The notes under the pieces are model-generated. The model was not told where the DNA came from. It worked only from the letters and a program-made list of their open reading frames with translations, and did not search any database. The translations under genes and the position numbers were made by a program. Of a stretch of DNA of 64,000 nucleotides, positions 33,840 to 44,860 are shown piece after piece. How positions within the stretch are numbered: position 1 is the first letter of the stretch; each line of letters opens with the position of its first letter. This DNA is from Dichetophora obliterata (Eukaryota > Arthropoda > Insecta > Diptera > Sciomyzidae): NCBI GenBank assembly GCA_963920525.1, contig OY986438.1, positions 180,088,888-180,152,887 of the forward strand, written 5' to 3'.

Positions 33840-34750
33840 CACTACCTGAGGCCCCACACTGTCCGCGGGAGGTCGATGTTTTGCGCGCAGAGGTCGACGA
33901 GATCCGCCATTTTCAAGCCGCCATTTTGAATTTTTCAAATATCTTTTTTTTTTTACTCGTCAATAAACCACGAATCAAAGTTCAAAAGCATAAGTTCGTA
34001 TGTCTTTTCATTTTCCCACAAACCATTCTCAAATTTTGCATGTTTTTCGGCCAAATCCAAAAAAATCCAGGAGAACCCTCCCTTAATGACAATTTGCCCC
34101 CAGGAACACTTGTCAAAATGACTGCAAAAGGCTACATGAACACTGAAGTTTTCGTTGATTTCATTCGGCATTTTGCAAAATACAAAACCCAAAACAAATC
34201 CTTATTGATTTTCGACGGTGCAGCAAGCCACTTAGATTACAGTATTTTGGATAAAGCAGACAAGCATAACATAACTCTGTATTGCCTTCCATCAAACTCT
34301 GCACATGAACACCTTTGGATAAAGCAGTCTACAGTTCGTTTGAACATGCTTGGAATGAAGAAGTCTTGAAATTTGCAGCCCGTTTTCCTGACACCGTTAA
34401 ACAAAACCGAATTCAATGTCATGTTTTCTAAAGTATGGCCTAAGTGTATGACAGCAGACAATATTCTAAGCGGCTGGATTGTATCCTTTTAATGTAGATG
34501 TTACTCATCCGTCAGCATTTGCACCGTCCATACTTTCGGAAATTTCTGCCACCGCTGCCACCGTCGCCTCCGAGTCCGACAGCGATGATGACCTTCCCCT
34601 CTCGATTCTCCGAGAACGTCCGGCTTCTAAAGATGGAGACTTCAGCACCTTCTTAGCTACACCGAGAGCTAAGAGAACGGTGCAACAAACACGGAAGAAG
34701 GCGTTAAACTATCGAGGCCAATGTCTCACCAAAAGCCTTTTCGAAAAGTA
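33840..34750 (+). pseudogene. pogo/jerky-like DDE transposase C-terminal remnant
   Basis: From about 34075: NDNLPPGTLVKMTAKGYMN, FVDFIRHFAKY, LLIFDGAASHLDY (second catalytic Asp), ITLYCLPSNSAHE, all typical of DDE_1 (pogo/jerky) proteins. A short deletion near 34306 shifts the frame. The pieces KAVYSSFEHAWNEEVLKF and MFSKVWPKCMTADNIL follow. A final open frame at 34479-34751 reads YPFNVDVTHPSAFAPSIL and an acidic SDSDDDLPL. The last two pieces are intact enough to suggest moderate age. It is distinct from the Tc1 remnant just upstream. Confidence 0.82.
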
Positions 34751-34759
34751 ACTCTTCTT

Positions 34760-37286
34760 CAATTTATTTTTTTTTTTCTTGTAACACTGTATTGCTTTTG
34801 CTCTTTATGAACGTGTTCCAGGCCCACAGAAACAAAAAGAAAAAACGCAAATTAAATATAGAAATGCAATGTTTGCTATCACTATATTACATTCTGCTTT
34901 TTCTGTAAAAAATTAGCCAAATTCCAATACCGAAAAGTAAAATTAGGTTTCTTTTCGCGACTCTGTTTTTCAAGTAAGCAATTAAGGTGGGCCTTATTTG
35001 GTACATTCACTTTAATATTAATTACTAGCAAATTGTATTAATTTAAGGAACAAAAAATAAAAAAATAAAATACAGAACAGTTTAAGATATTACTATATAA
35101 ATGTTAAAAATTTTTTTAGACACCGTCTTCTTGTTTTTTTTTTGTGTTTAAAATTTAAGATTTAAAGCAAATTAAGGTTGGAAAAGACTTTTAAAAATTA
35201 CATTTTTTCTTTTAATTATTTTTAAAGTAATGCATTAAGCTGATTAACGCGTCTTATATTTCATTAGAGAGTTTTGTTCGGATATTTTTACAAATATAAC
35301 CCGCTGAATATAGAAGCACCGTTCTGATTCTATGCTAGTTGGAGAAATAGTTTTGCTATAATCGTAAGCAATTTGTTACGCTTGGTTTCACTATGTCATT
35401 TTAATGACGACACAAGAGTTTATCACGTGAAATATCACCTTAATAAAACTCTAGAACATTTTCTGCATAGCTCCATATAATAATTTATTTGTTTTTAATT
35501 TTCCAATATTGTCAAAGTTAGAAAAAATGTCAACATGCTGTTATTTTCAATTTGATTGACAACAACTGACCACTGAAAATGACATAGTGAAAACCAAGCA
35601 TAAGTTTCGATCACGATTGCTTTCACCGCAAAACAAAATTATTTGCTTAGTTTAGTGCAATTCTAAGGATTTTTTCAATTTATTTTGTTATTTTTCTATG
35701 TTTTCCCTTACGAAAAATATTTTTACCAAAACATTAAATTTTCTGCGATTTTTAGTCGTACTTCCTAGGATTCCATTATGAAAAAAAATAATTCGGCTTT
35801 ATAGATACCTAGAAAAATCTTCGTTTACGAGAAGAAAAAAAACTTTTATTCATCGATTATTCTCTCGCTTATGGAACGTATTATTTTAATACAGCCAAAT
35901 CATTGGATATAATTAAAAACTCCCTCATTTGACACACAATTTAGCGCCTATGTAACGTTTGACCTTTTTAAAATTTTGTACAAGTCTTAATTAAAAAAAG
36001 ACTTGCTCTATTGGAGCAGTTAGTAAGCATTCATGTTTATCATGATGAAGCAATTTAAGATCATTGCGATGAAACTGAGAGCACTGAAAGTGCATGTCTC
36101 TACAAACGAATACATTTAGACATGAATTGGAACGATTTTGCAGTATAAATTATAGATATTATATCCAGTAATGATATTGTTGGTTGCTATAGTTATCTAT
36201 CGACACGTGATTATTTATGTATTGTAGATCAAGCTACACTATATTCTAATAACAGCACACAGTCAACCAAACTTAAATAATCAACAACAATCTGTAAGAA
36301 GTAAAGTTCAAGATCTTGCTTGACCTTGTATAATGCTATAATAATAACAGCTGGCTTAAATGTCTTTACATACTTTATTATTGTTCGCCGCCGTCAACAA
36401 CAAAGATGGACTTGGTCCAACAAAGTGTTTTTTCTTCTGACTTTTATTATGTGCTGTTTGCGGAAAAAATATATGTAAATATCTATGTATTTACAAAATA
36501 GAGAGAAAAAAAAATTAAAAAATAATGCGCCAATGCATGTAGGTAGAGCGGCCATAAACAGAAAAACAAGATTTGTAGATAGAAAAAAAAACAAATTTAT
36601 TATGCCTTTATAATTATATCTCGGATATTGAAGCATTTTTGCTTTTTTATTGTTTAATTATTTTTTATTCGTTTTTATTAAATTTTTTTTTGTTGTGAAC
36701 TAATTTTGTATTTATTTGGCTTTGTTATACAAAACCGGAAGTTACAATAAATTTTACTGTGCGTATCGTAACTAAAGAAATCAGTTATCTAGAGCTACAA
36801 TCTACGCATAGCAGTATAGAAAATATTTAAAATTTATTATTGATAGTGTTAAAGTGTTCACTAATGTATTAATGTTTAAAAAAAGGAAAATCTAATGGGA
36901 AATGCTTATTGGGCATAAATATTTTGGCCTGCCGTTCGAGGATATATCAACACATAAAGTTTGTTGAATATGAAAACCCAGCTCAGACAGAATGTTTTTA
37001 AATTGAATTAATATTTCTTTACTGCTGCAGACAATCGCAAACCTTAGAGATTAGCAACAGTCATGGAAGGCTTCTTGAGAACATAAGCCGTTCGGTGTCG
37101 GCATAAAACTCGTAGACCCAATTCTCGAGTCAAACATTTAATAACACGCACAACACAATAAATCAATAGAAGCTCGGTCGAAGTCCTTTCAAGGGCTTAA
37201 ATGGCAAATTATTTTTTTTTATACAGTATAATTTCGATTTGCATACGATCCAGATTTGAACAATTGAGATATAAATTTATAAAAGT
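34760..37286. other. AT-rich stretch, no gene or element recognised
   Basis: About 2.5 kb with only short chance frames. I see no inverted termini or coding similarity. Short phrases such as 'cttggttt.cactatgtcatttt' recur inverted at 35385 and 35585, possibly arms of an old element. Confidence 0.5.
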
Positions 37287-37649
37287 ATATCTTTATATAT
37301 GAAATTCTACTGTACATGACTTTGCCACTGAACTCCTCCTAAACGGCTGGATCGATTTTGATGAAACTTAGTGGGTGTGTGTGCGACTGGGACTGTAGAT
37401 GGTTTAGGTTTAAAGTTTGACCCAGTAGGCGGCGCTGTTGTTGCTGTGGCAGTGTTTAAAGGGGTATTTGAGAGTATAACTCAGTAACGAATTGAGAAAT
37501 TGTCATGATTCTTTCACTACACCATTACTTTTTATGCAAAAAAAATTACAAAAATACAAAATGAATAAAAATAAAAAAACAAAAATCATAACTTTTTATG
37601 TAGTTTTTGCTTGATTTTTCGATCGCATAAAACGTTTTTAAATTTTTAT
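37287..37649 (+). mobile_element. Left part of a second Helitron copy
   Basis: TCTTTATATATGAAATTCTA onward matches 2668-2950 and 3205-3285 of the first Helitron closely, including 'actcctcctaaacggctgga'. The copy is interrupted at about 37650 by other sequence and its right part resumes at 43914. Confidence 0.7.
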
Positions 37650-38205
37650 GATAGAAACTTTAAATAAAACTTACATATGGGTCAATCTTTTTCAAACCGT
37701 ACAGATTTGAACAAAAAATGACCGACCCTTTTTTGATTTGCATGAAATTTTTTTACGGGTTCTATATCTAGAAAAAGAGACACGTGTTCGAGGATTTTTG
37801 TTTTTTTGAAAATAGAGGGCGTTAAAAGTTTGAGATTTTCGTGATTTTTGCCTTGGAGACTAATTTTTAAAAATTCATAATTTCGGTTCTGTTTAAGCTA
37901 GAGACAACTTTTTTGATTCATTTTGAAGATAGAAACTTTAAATAAACCTTAAATATGGGTCAATTTTTTTCAAACTGTACAGATTTGAACGAAAGATGAC
38001 CGACCCTTTTCTGATTTGCATGAAATTTTTTGACGGGTTCTATATCGAAAAAAAGAGACACGTGTTCGAGGATTTTTGTTTTTTTGAAAATAGAGGGCGT
38101 TAAAAGTTTGAGATTTTCGTGATTTTTGCCTTGGAGACTAATTTTTAAAAATTCATAACTTCGGTTCTGTTTAAGCTAGAGACAACTTTTTGTTTCATTT
38201 TGAAG
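37650..38205. repeat. Two tandem 278-bp units
   Basis: 'gatagaaactttaaataaa' at 37650 and 37928 opens two near-identical units containing 'gaccgacccttt', 'gagacacgtgttcgaggatt' and 'agggcgttaaaagtttga'; a third start occurs at 38205. Only a few differences separate them, so the duplication is recent or homogenised. Confidence 0.9.
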
Positions 38206-38283
38206 ATAAAAATTTAAATTGCGTACAAGAATATGAAATTTTCCATAAACTTTTTTGAAACTATTTTTTTCTTAAAATTTTCT

Positions 38284-38803
38284 TCGTTATCTTATCTGAC
38301 AGGAGTTGACTGTTGAGTTTAACAGTCGTAGCGGCAGAGTCCACCGAGACGAAAAAGTACTACAGAAAAAGTATGACAATTTAAAAAAAGATTTGAAAAA
38401 ACGAAATGCTGATGAAAAGCGAAGCCTATATGGCACTGGTGGAGGACCTCCGATTTCTGTAGAGAAGCACTCATCAATTCCAGTTAAATTCTAGTTAAAA
38501 ATGTTCTTTTCCTCCGCATTATAATAACTTGGAACAACTCCCCGATTTCTTCGTCACTTATATTAGAATCAATGTTTAAATTCATTTGTAAATTTCTTTG
38601 TTCCAACAAAATCGATTCCATATTTCTTACTCTAAAAATGTGAAAGAGCTGATTCTTGAGGAGACCTTAAGTGTCCAACATTTGCAGCTTAAGGAACCCT
38701 TAAGTGGGCCTGTGTTTTCTGCAGTGTTAAAATTATTATAAAGCTTAAGGTTTCCTTAAGCGCTAAGGAGAGCTTAAGCCTGCACTGTTTTATTGGCCCT
38801 AAA
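38284..38803 (+). pseudogene. PIF/Harbinger-like fragment with Myb/SANT-type domain
   Basis: The frame 38306-38494 reads EFNSRSGRVHRDEKVLQKKY and NLKKDLKKRNADEKRSLYGT with a GGGPP motif. This is the second half of the Myb/SANT-like (zeste/NAIF-type) DNA-binding domain found in the accessory protein of PIF/Harbinger transposons. The 5' part starts after an acceptor-like ttatctgacag. The fragment ends at the terminus attggccc|taa (38803), matching the GGGCCAAT start at 11649. It lies inside the Helitron copy, so it was either inserted there or captured. Confidence 0.65.
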
Positions 38804-38999
38804 TCAACCCTACATTTGTGTATATCAAATAGGGTTGCCAGATTTGGAAAGCGCAATATCGGGACATTTAAAGAAAATGCCGGGATTTAACAGACCTCGC
38901 CGGGACATTTTTTTGGCGTAAGAAATACTTTAAAACTAAAGATATGTTTGTCTTTATGTTAATATTCATTAATGGATGAACATTTAATATAAGTACCTA

Positions 39000-40380
39000 C
39001 ACTCAGAAAAACATTTCTCGGAATATGAAAAAAAAGGTATGATATTTAGAGAAAAATGGTATTTACTTTGCTCCAGAGAATGCTGTTCTCTAAATGTGAT
39101 CCCAAAAATTCCCTAAAAATGGTAAAAAGCTTCCATGAAGGAGATAAATATTTTCTCGTTCATAAAGACACCTTCTCTGTAACAGAAAACTATTTCTTTA
39201 TAACAGGTACAAACGTTTTCTTTATTGTGTCAATTTTTCCCGAAAACTGAGAGATATTTATTTAATTTTTATAAATCTTTTCTTTAAATTGCGTTTATAG
39301 TTTCTCACAAAAAAGAACACTTTCTTCAAAAAACAAATATATATGCTCATAATATTGGTATAACACATTTCTTTACAGCGTACATTTTTTCTCAAAATAG
39401 ATATGTATATCTGTAATTACGATTAAAAATTTATTTTATCTGTGCATCCCTTTATAAATATTCCAGAAATTTCTTCTGAAAACCGATTTTATAAATTCAT
39501 CAAAAGAGCCAGTGGCAATAAACAACATCGCTCTGTATAGCTATGTTATATAAAAAAATCCCTTTAAAGAAACAATCGTCATAATATACAGAATATGCAA
39601 GACTTGCTTTTCACATCATTCACATGCTTTCTATTTTTTTTTCGTACTTAATTCAATATAAGAAAAATATATAGTTTTTAGAGAAGAAGACTTTTTTAAT
39701 TTTGAGAAAGGATTAATTTTTATCGAAGAAAGTATGTCGCTAGTGAATTGTTTGTCTACAATAGAGAACATTTTTCATTTTCCATAATATTTTCTCTAAA
39801 AATGACACTTTTGTAGTGCGAGAAAAATACTTATCATCATAAGAAACATGAAATATTTTTATTTCCCACAAGCGAGGAAATATTTCTTTGAATATGTGAA
39901 AATTTATTCTAATTGAAGAAAATTTTATTTGAAATAGAAAAAATTACTATTATCGAAAATAGAGAAATTTTTTAATCTTTTTTTAATCTATATATATAAA
40001 ATAGGATGTGTGTATGTATGTAACGTATGGACTCCAAAACGGTTGGGCCGATTTTGATGAAATTTTTAGGTAATGTTCATCTTGGTACGGTGGGTAACAT
40101 AGGCTATATTTGGACCCGATAGGTGGCGCTGGGGTGGACTTATATCGAAAATTTGAATTTATGGACCAATTTAACTGAAATTCAGAATGTATGTTTGTTT
40201 GATCATAAGAAAATAATTTGTGTATAAATGGACACGGTAGGTGGCGCTGGGGTGGACTTATTTCGAAAATTCGATGGCGTGAAAAATATATAAATACTTT
40301 TAATTTTATTTTATAACGAGGGGAGTAGCGAAGCACACCGGGTTCAGCTAGTATAAAATATAGGTGTTTTTTTCTGAGTG
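39000..40380. mobile_element. TA-flanked element with CACTCAGAAAAA termini
   Basis: Left CACTCAGAAAAACA and inverted right CACTCAGAAAAAAACA, both bordered by TA (38998-38999; 40381-40382), as in Tc1/mariner-type elements. The interior is rich in 'agaaaa' and 'tttctct' words and has no transposase. A Helitron lies inside its right end. Confidence 0.7.
39987..40351 (+). mobile_element. Complete short Helitron (365 bp)
   Basis: It begins TCTATATATATAAAATAGG between A and the element and ends AGCACACCGGGTTCAGCTAG before T. The 'actccaaaacggttgggccg' segment near the start and 'ggtaggtggcgctggggtgg' repeats (twice) are family features. All three sequence rules of Helitrons (TC, CTRR, A/T target) are met. 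A 3' hairpin is only weakly suggested. Confidence 0.82.
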
Positions 40381-40389
40381 TATGTAAAG

Positions 40390-41877
40390 CAGTGGCGTAA
40401 AAAGCGGGCCCGCAGAGCCCGCATTGCGGGCGGGCGCAACTAAGCCAGGGGCGCCGTCTAGTTCCTTGATGAAAATGATAAATAAAGTGGAGAACGACGC
40501 ACAGTATAAAATAAGCGGCCAAAAATCTAATACATTTCCAAGTTGCATTTTTTAAAAATGAAATTTTTCTTGTTATCAAAATTATATATATTTTTTTATA
40601 TCAAAATAAAGTTTAAAATTTCTTATGTCTGGCAACCTTGCTGTTTTTGTTTATATTTCTAAAATATGGTTTTAAGTTTATCATAAAAGTAAACACTAAA
40701 AGCGGGATACAAATTTTTAAATATTCAATTTTTAAAAAGCTTAAAAAATAATTGTGAGAAGTATTGACTTCACAAAAACTTCATTAGACCTGCGTTACAC
40801 CAAATCAAAAAAAAAAATTCTTGCTAATACGGAAGATATACATTTTTTTAAGGTGACCTATTTAGTTAAAATGTAAGATATATTTGATGTATGGCAGCTG
40901 ATTATTTTTCAAAATTATACTTATTTAAAAACACAAAACAACTCAATTTTTAAAATGTCCTTGCTGTAATCAAAAAAGCTTACAAATGTGAACAAAAAAG
41001 TTGTTAATTTGAGTAGGTGGTATTTTCCAAGGTTGAGTTACTAAAATATAATTAATCACCTAATAAATTTATGTAGCAAATTTCGTTGTTTTGAGACAAG
41101 ACCTAATGAAGTTTCAGGCAAAAATGGGTTTCGTTTATATGGGTAGTGGGTGTGGCAGAGGTCGGATTTGTGTGGTACTTTTTCAAGATATCTTAATTTT
41201 GTCTTTAAAGATATTCGTGCCAATTTTCATAGCTCTACGATCACTCTTTCTTTTTTTGGCCAAATATTTTGAGCAAAAGTTGTCTTTGTTTGGCAAAATT
41301 CGATTATGGTCGGAGTCGATTTACCCTTTTGCTTTCATATTTTCAGCAAGTCAGCTACTGATGTTATTTGAATCAGTCAGTTGGTCATATTTTGTGACGT
41401 TAGCAAATTCTTTAGTTAACAGGTAACGTCAAATACAAAACATTTAAACTAAACATCTGAAACTTATCATTCCACCCATAAAAAAATTATTGATCCCGTT
41501 TATTCAATCATTAAGTTTGTTTACTTTTTTAAATCATTAATATGTGATGCTTTTTTACCTGCTTTGTGATAAAATCTTATAAATTTTATTATATTTGATA
41601 TTATAAAAAGTATGTCTTACGTTATTGCCTTCTTTTAATAAATTCTATTAAAATAAAATTTATAAAATAAGATGTTTTTAAAAAATAACTGTTGTAATAA
41701 ATGATGATCTTCATATGACCATTGAATTAAAAAAGCCTCATTTTGTTTGTCAATAGTTCCCTTGTTTTCTCCTACGCTTCTAGTAACCTAATAATAACAC
41801 AGTTTTACTCTAAAAGTAAAAAGCAGAGCGCTTTTAGAAACCTGCGGGCGGGCGCACAAAATAAAGTTACGCTACTG
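40390..41877. mobile_element. hAT-type element, copy 1, 8-bp duplication ATGTAAAG
   Basis: Ends CAGTGGCGTAA and (inverted) CAGTAGCGTAA; ATGTAAAG flanks both sides exactly (40382-40389, 41878-41885). Subterminal GC-rich hairpin blocks 'gcgggcccgcagagcccgc' and 'gcgggcgggcgc' stand out in AT-rich surroundings and recur at both ends. A 111-codon frame inside is conserved in part in copy 2 (55814-56077) but resembles no transposase. Confidence 0.92.
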
Positions 41878-42114
41878 ATGTAAAGTATATGATTAAGAGA
41901 AGTAATTTTATCGCATTTGGTATTTAAATAAAACAAAATAAGTTTACATATTATTGCCACATTTGTTTTGTGTTTCAATTTGCGGCATTAATTAATGGAC
42001 AAGCCTTTGGCGAATCTCAAAATAGTTTTAAGCTAAAACATTGTTCTTAATCATATCAAAAGACATTCGGAATCTTAAAGGATAGGAATTTTAAGCATTG
42101 TTTTGTACATTGTT

Positions 42115-42338
42115 TATATTGTTGGAAAAGGATGAAAACATGCATCGTGCCACTTTTTTACATCTCCGCAACGTGACTATTTTATCTCTCTGTTCTTCTT
42201 GGCTGCGGAAAAAAGAGCTCGAGCTTGTTTTTGACACCTAATATTTGATCGAAACTGATCGAAACTTAACGACGAACGAATTGAGAGAAACGTCAGAAAC
42301 AATGCATTGAAAATGCTGTCCGTCGCACATTTTTTTGT
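42115..42338. repeat. Direct duplication, copy A
   Basis: About 220 bases starting 'attgttggaaaaggatgaaa' are repeated at 42433-43112 with few differences. Between the copies is a hairpin 'gtatcatacgg...cccgtatgatac' (42349-42372). Confidence 0.85.
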
Positions 42339-42430
42339 CCAAAGTATCATACGGCTTAGAGCCCGTATGATACTTCATTGTTTTTTCCAATTTCAAAATA
42401 TGAAAACAAGTAGCGCGTGAGCTAGACAGA

Positions 42431-43112
42431 TATATATTGTTGGAAAAGGATGAAAACATGCATCGTGCCACTTTTTCACATCTCTGCAAAGTGACTATTT
42501 ATCTCTCTGTTCTTCTTGGCTGCGAAAGAAAGAGCTCAAGCTTGTTTTTGACACTTAATATTTGATCGAAACTAAAGCATAGTACTCTGTTCAGTTTCAT
42601 ATGAAATTCCAAGGCATAGCATTTGTTTCATATTAAATATCACATGTTTCTATAGTTTCTGCCACATTAAGAACATCCTACACAAAAGTTTCACTTTCAT
42701 ATGAAATTCCACTCAAATCTCTATACAAAAAATGACAGTTGCGAAACAAGCGTGTACATTTTCACAACATGTTCGCCAGAGCAGTACTCTGTTCCGCTGC
42801 GTGAAATTATCGCAACATGTTTCTGAGCAACATTTTTTCACGACAAATTAATTGTATGCCTATTTATTTTGAAGTGAAAAGAAAGATATCATATGAAATC
42901 TCCCAACTTATTCTCTAAGTCTCTCTGAGAAACGTTGCCATAGGAATTCCTAGCCACAAACTTTAAGTCAGAAATTTCACGCAACAAATAAATAGATGTT
43001 GCCAGCGAAATTTCACGTAAACGAACAGAGTACTATACTTTAACGACGAACGAATTGAGATAAACGTCAAAAACAATGCATTGAAAATGCTGTTCGTCGC
43101 ACATTTTTTTGT
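42431..43112. repeat. Direct duplication, copy B, split by a MITE
   Basis: The left half 42433-42575 and right half 43038-43112 together equal copy A; the 458-bp MITE between them is absent from copy A, giving a natural empty-site comparison. Confidence 0.85.
42579..43037. mobile_element. MITE with ATAGTACTCTGTTC termini
   Basis: Left ATAGTACTCTGTTCAG and inverted right ATAGTACTCTGTTCGT; an internal copy of 'agtactctgttccg' sits at 42784. The inserted state is confirmed by copy A of the surrounding duplication. About 85 bases near its left end are repeated inverted outside it at 43313-43397. Confidence 0.75.
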
Positions 43113-43913
43113 CCAATTTTTACTATATGCGTATACACTCATACTTCTTGAATTTTAGCTTTAGCTCTATTTCAACTGCTCTAGTTTCATTGTCAATGAA
43201 TAAAAATTGGATAACACAATGAAGTATCATACGATATCCTTACACCAGTCCACTTACTTAGACCATATTATTGGTGCGTTGTGATACCACAAAATAGAAG
43301 AAGGTAGTCATCAAGTGAAATTTTTGTGTAGGATGTTCTTAATGTGGCAGAAACTATAGAAACATGTGATATTAAATATGAAACAAATGCTATGCCTTGA
43401 CCTCAGACGAATCAAGTTACTTAGCGTTCCTCTCCACTAACTTTGACAGTCAAGCGCGCTACCACTAGACTACTGAGGCTGCTGTTTTGCTGCCATTAAG
43501 CTTGTATATTTGTCTAGATTTAAAACTATTAAATAACTTCCGCATTCCAATCCAGTTCCAATATGATGCAATCATTGCATTCGAGAGCTAGAACTGCAGC
43601 ATGATACTCAGCCATAACATTGCGAATAAAGTAAAAGTAGCCTTCTTAAATGCCTTCTTTATTTATTCTTCATCTGCATTCATTTCTTGCGTATCGGATA
43701 TTCCTTGACTTATGAATCCACATAGCTCTTTTAAATCAAATTTTTTTTTTTTAAACAGGGGAAAATGACATATATTTCAATCCAAATCGTTTGCGATTTT
43801 AAGTGCGTTTCTAATCTTTTGTGCAAATTCCGGGATACCAAGACAAAAACCGGTACTCGGGACACCAATTGAGAAACCGGTACAATCCCGGCGAGACCCG
43901 GCGACCTGGCAAC

Positions 43914-44235
43914 AATAATATCATATGAAAGAATATTAAAAAAGCCGTTGTTGGTTTTGCATATTTTTTCAACAACAAATATTTTTACCAAAGTTTTTTG
44001 CGATATAAAGAAATTCGTTAAGGTTTTCTTTTTAGGAAAATTATAAAAATTAGAAGGGAAACGAAAATGAAAAAGTTTGAAACACGATTGAATAGACCAC
44101 TAATCAAAATTTAAAAAAAATTAATAAAATCCTTTGTAACATGATCAAGTTTGTTACATGATCACTTTCAAAGCCAGCACTTTTATAAGCGATTGACTTT
44201 TTTTTTCTATTTCACCAAAAAATAAAATTAGTACT
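43914..44235 (+). mobile_element. Right part of the split Helitron copy
   Basis: 'atcatatgaaagaatatta' through 'caccaaaaaataaaattagt' is colinear with 3310-3625 of the first Helitron. Similarity ends near 44235, so this copy lost or diverged from the 140-bp-repeat tail and CTAG end. Confidence 0.75.
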
Positions 44236-44459
44236 AAGAACATTTTGTGTGTATATTTTTTACGTATAATTATATATACATAGTTCGACCCTTGTACGAC
44301 CACCGTTTGGCCCTGGTTCGATCGTTGTTCGGTCGCTGTTCAGCCCTTGTTTGGTCTATATTACTTTAAAACGACTCGGGACTTTAACTCGGGACTTTAA
44401 CTCGGGACTTTAGTAGACTTGACTTACTCAGTGTATTTGATTCTTTGTGATTATCAGTA

Positions 44460-44860
44460 AGGGTTCTCATCTAAGCATGTAAACATATAAACATGTATAG
44501 CATTTAAACTTTTGATGAGCGACAAAGTAAAAATAGCGTAAATGTCGACAAAATGGCGGCTGCGACTGCGACAACATTATGACTTTTTTAAATTTTAAAC
44601 CATTTAAAAACCTTCATTAACTTAGAAAAATAAATAAAACGTGTGCAAATTTACTTCAACTACTCTAAATATGTAATAATTAGCGCCAAAGTCAACCCTC
44701 ATTCACACACGAAGATTTACATGCTAGCTTATACTGCAAAATAGGCTCGGAAATGATGTAAACTCACGCCCATACAAATTTTGACAGATAGTTTACGCGC
44801 ATGTAAGTTCACAAGGTTTACAATGTTTACGCGTCAGTTACATGCTTAGATGAGAACCCT
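44460..44860. mobile_element. MITE, AGGGTTCTCATCTAAGCATG termini, TA flanks
   Basis: A perfect inverted match of about 26 bases at both ends and TA outside each end (44458-44459; 44861-44862). Just left of it is a short tandem 'actcgggacttta' x3 (44378-44415). Confidence 0.82.

Larger units (their letters stand above)
38831..43913. mobile_element. About 5.1-kb composite insertion splitting the Helitron copy
   Basis: The Helitron sequence stops at 'gtatatcaaat' (38830) and resumes at 'atatcatatgaaagaat' (43918), as judged against the intact copy near 3296-3330. The inserted block starts AGGGTTGCCAG and ends ...CTGGCAACA, short inverted termini, with an imperfect roughly 8-bp duplication (atatcaaa / atatcata). 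It contains several younger nested elements listed separately. Confidence 0.6.

Noticed and set aside
32822..34751. A single transposase gene joining the Tc1-like and DDE frames
   Set aside because: The first part is Tc1-like (HTH, GRP, WTDE) and the second pogo/jerky-like; they are different families separated by unrelated sequence.
39983..40579. 198-codon minus-strand frame
   Set aside because: It crosses the end of a Helitron, a TA-element terminus and the left end of a hAT element, so cannot be one gene.
41091..41426. 111-codon open frame partly shared with 55814-56077
   Set aside because: Both lie in copies of the same hAT-type element; no transposase or other domain motifs, and the sharing is explained by element homology.
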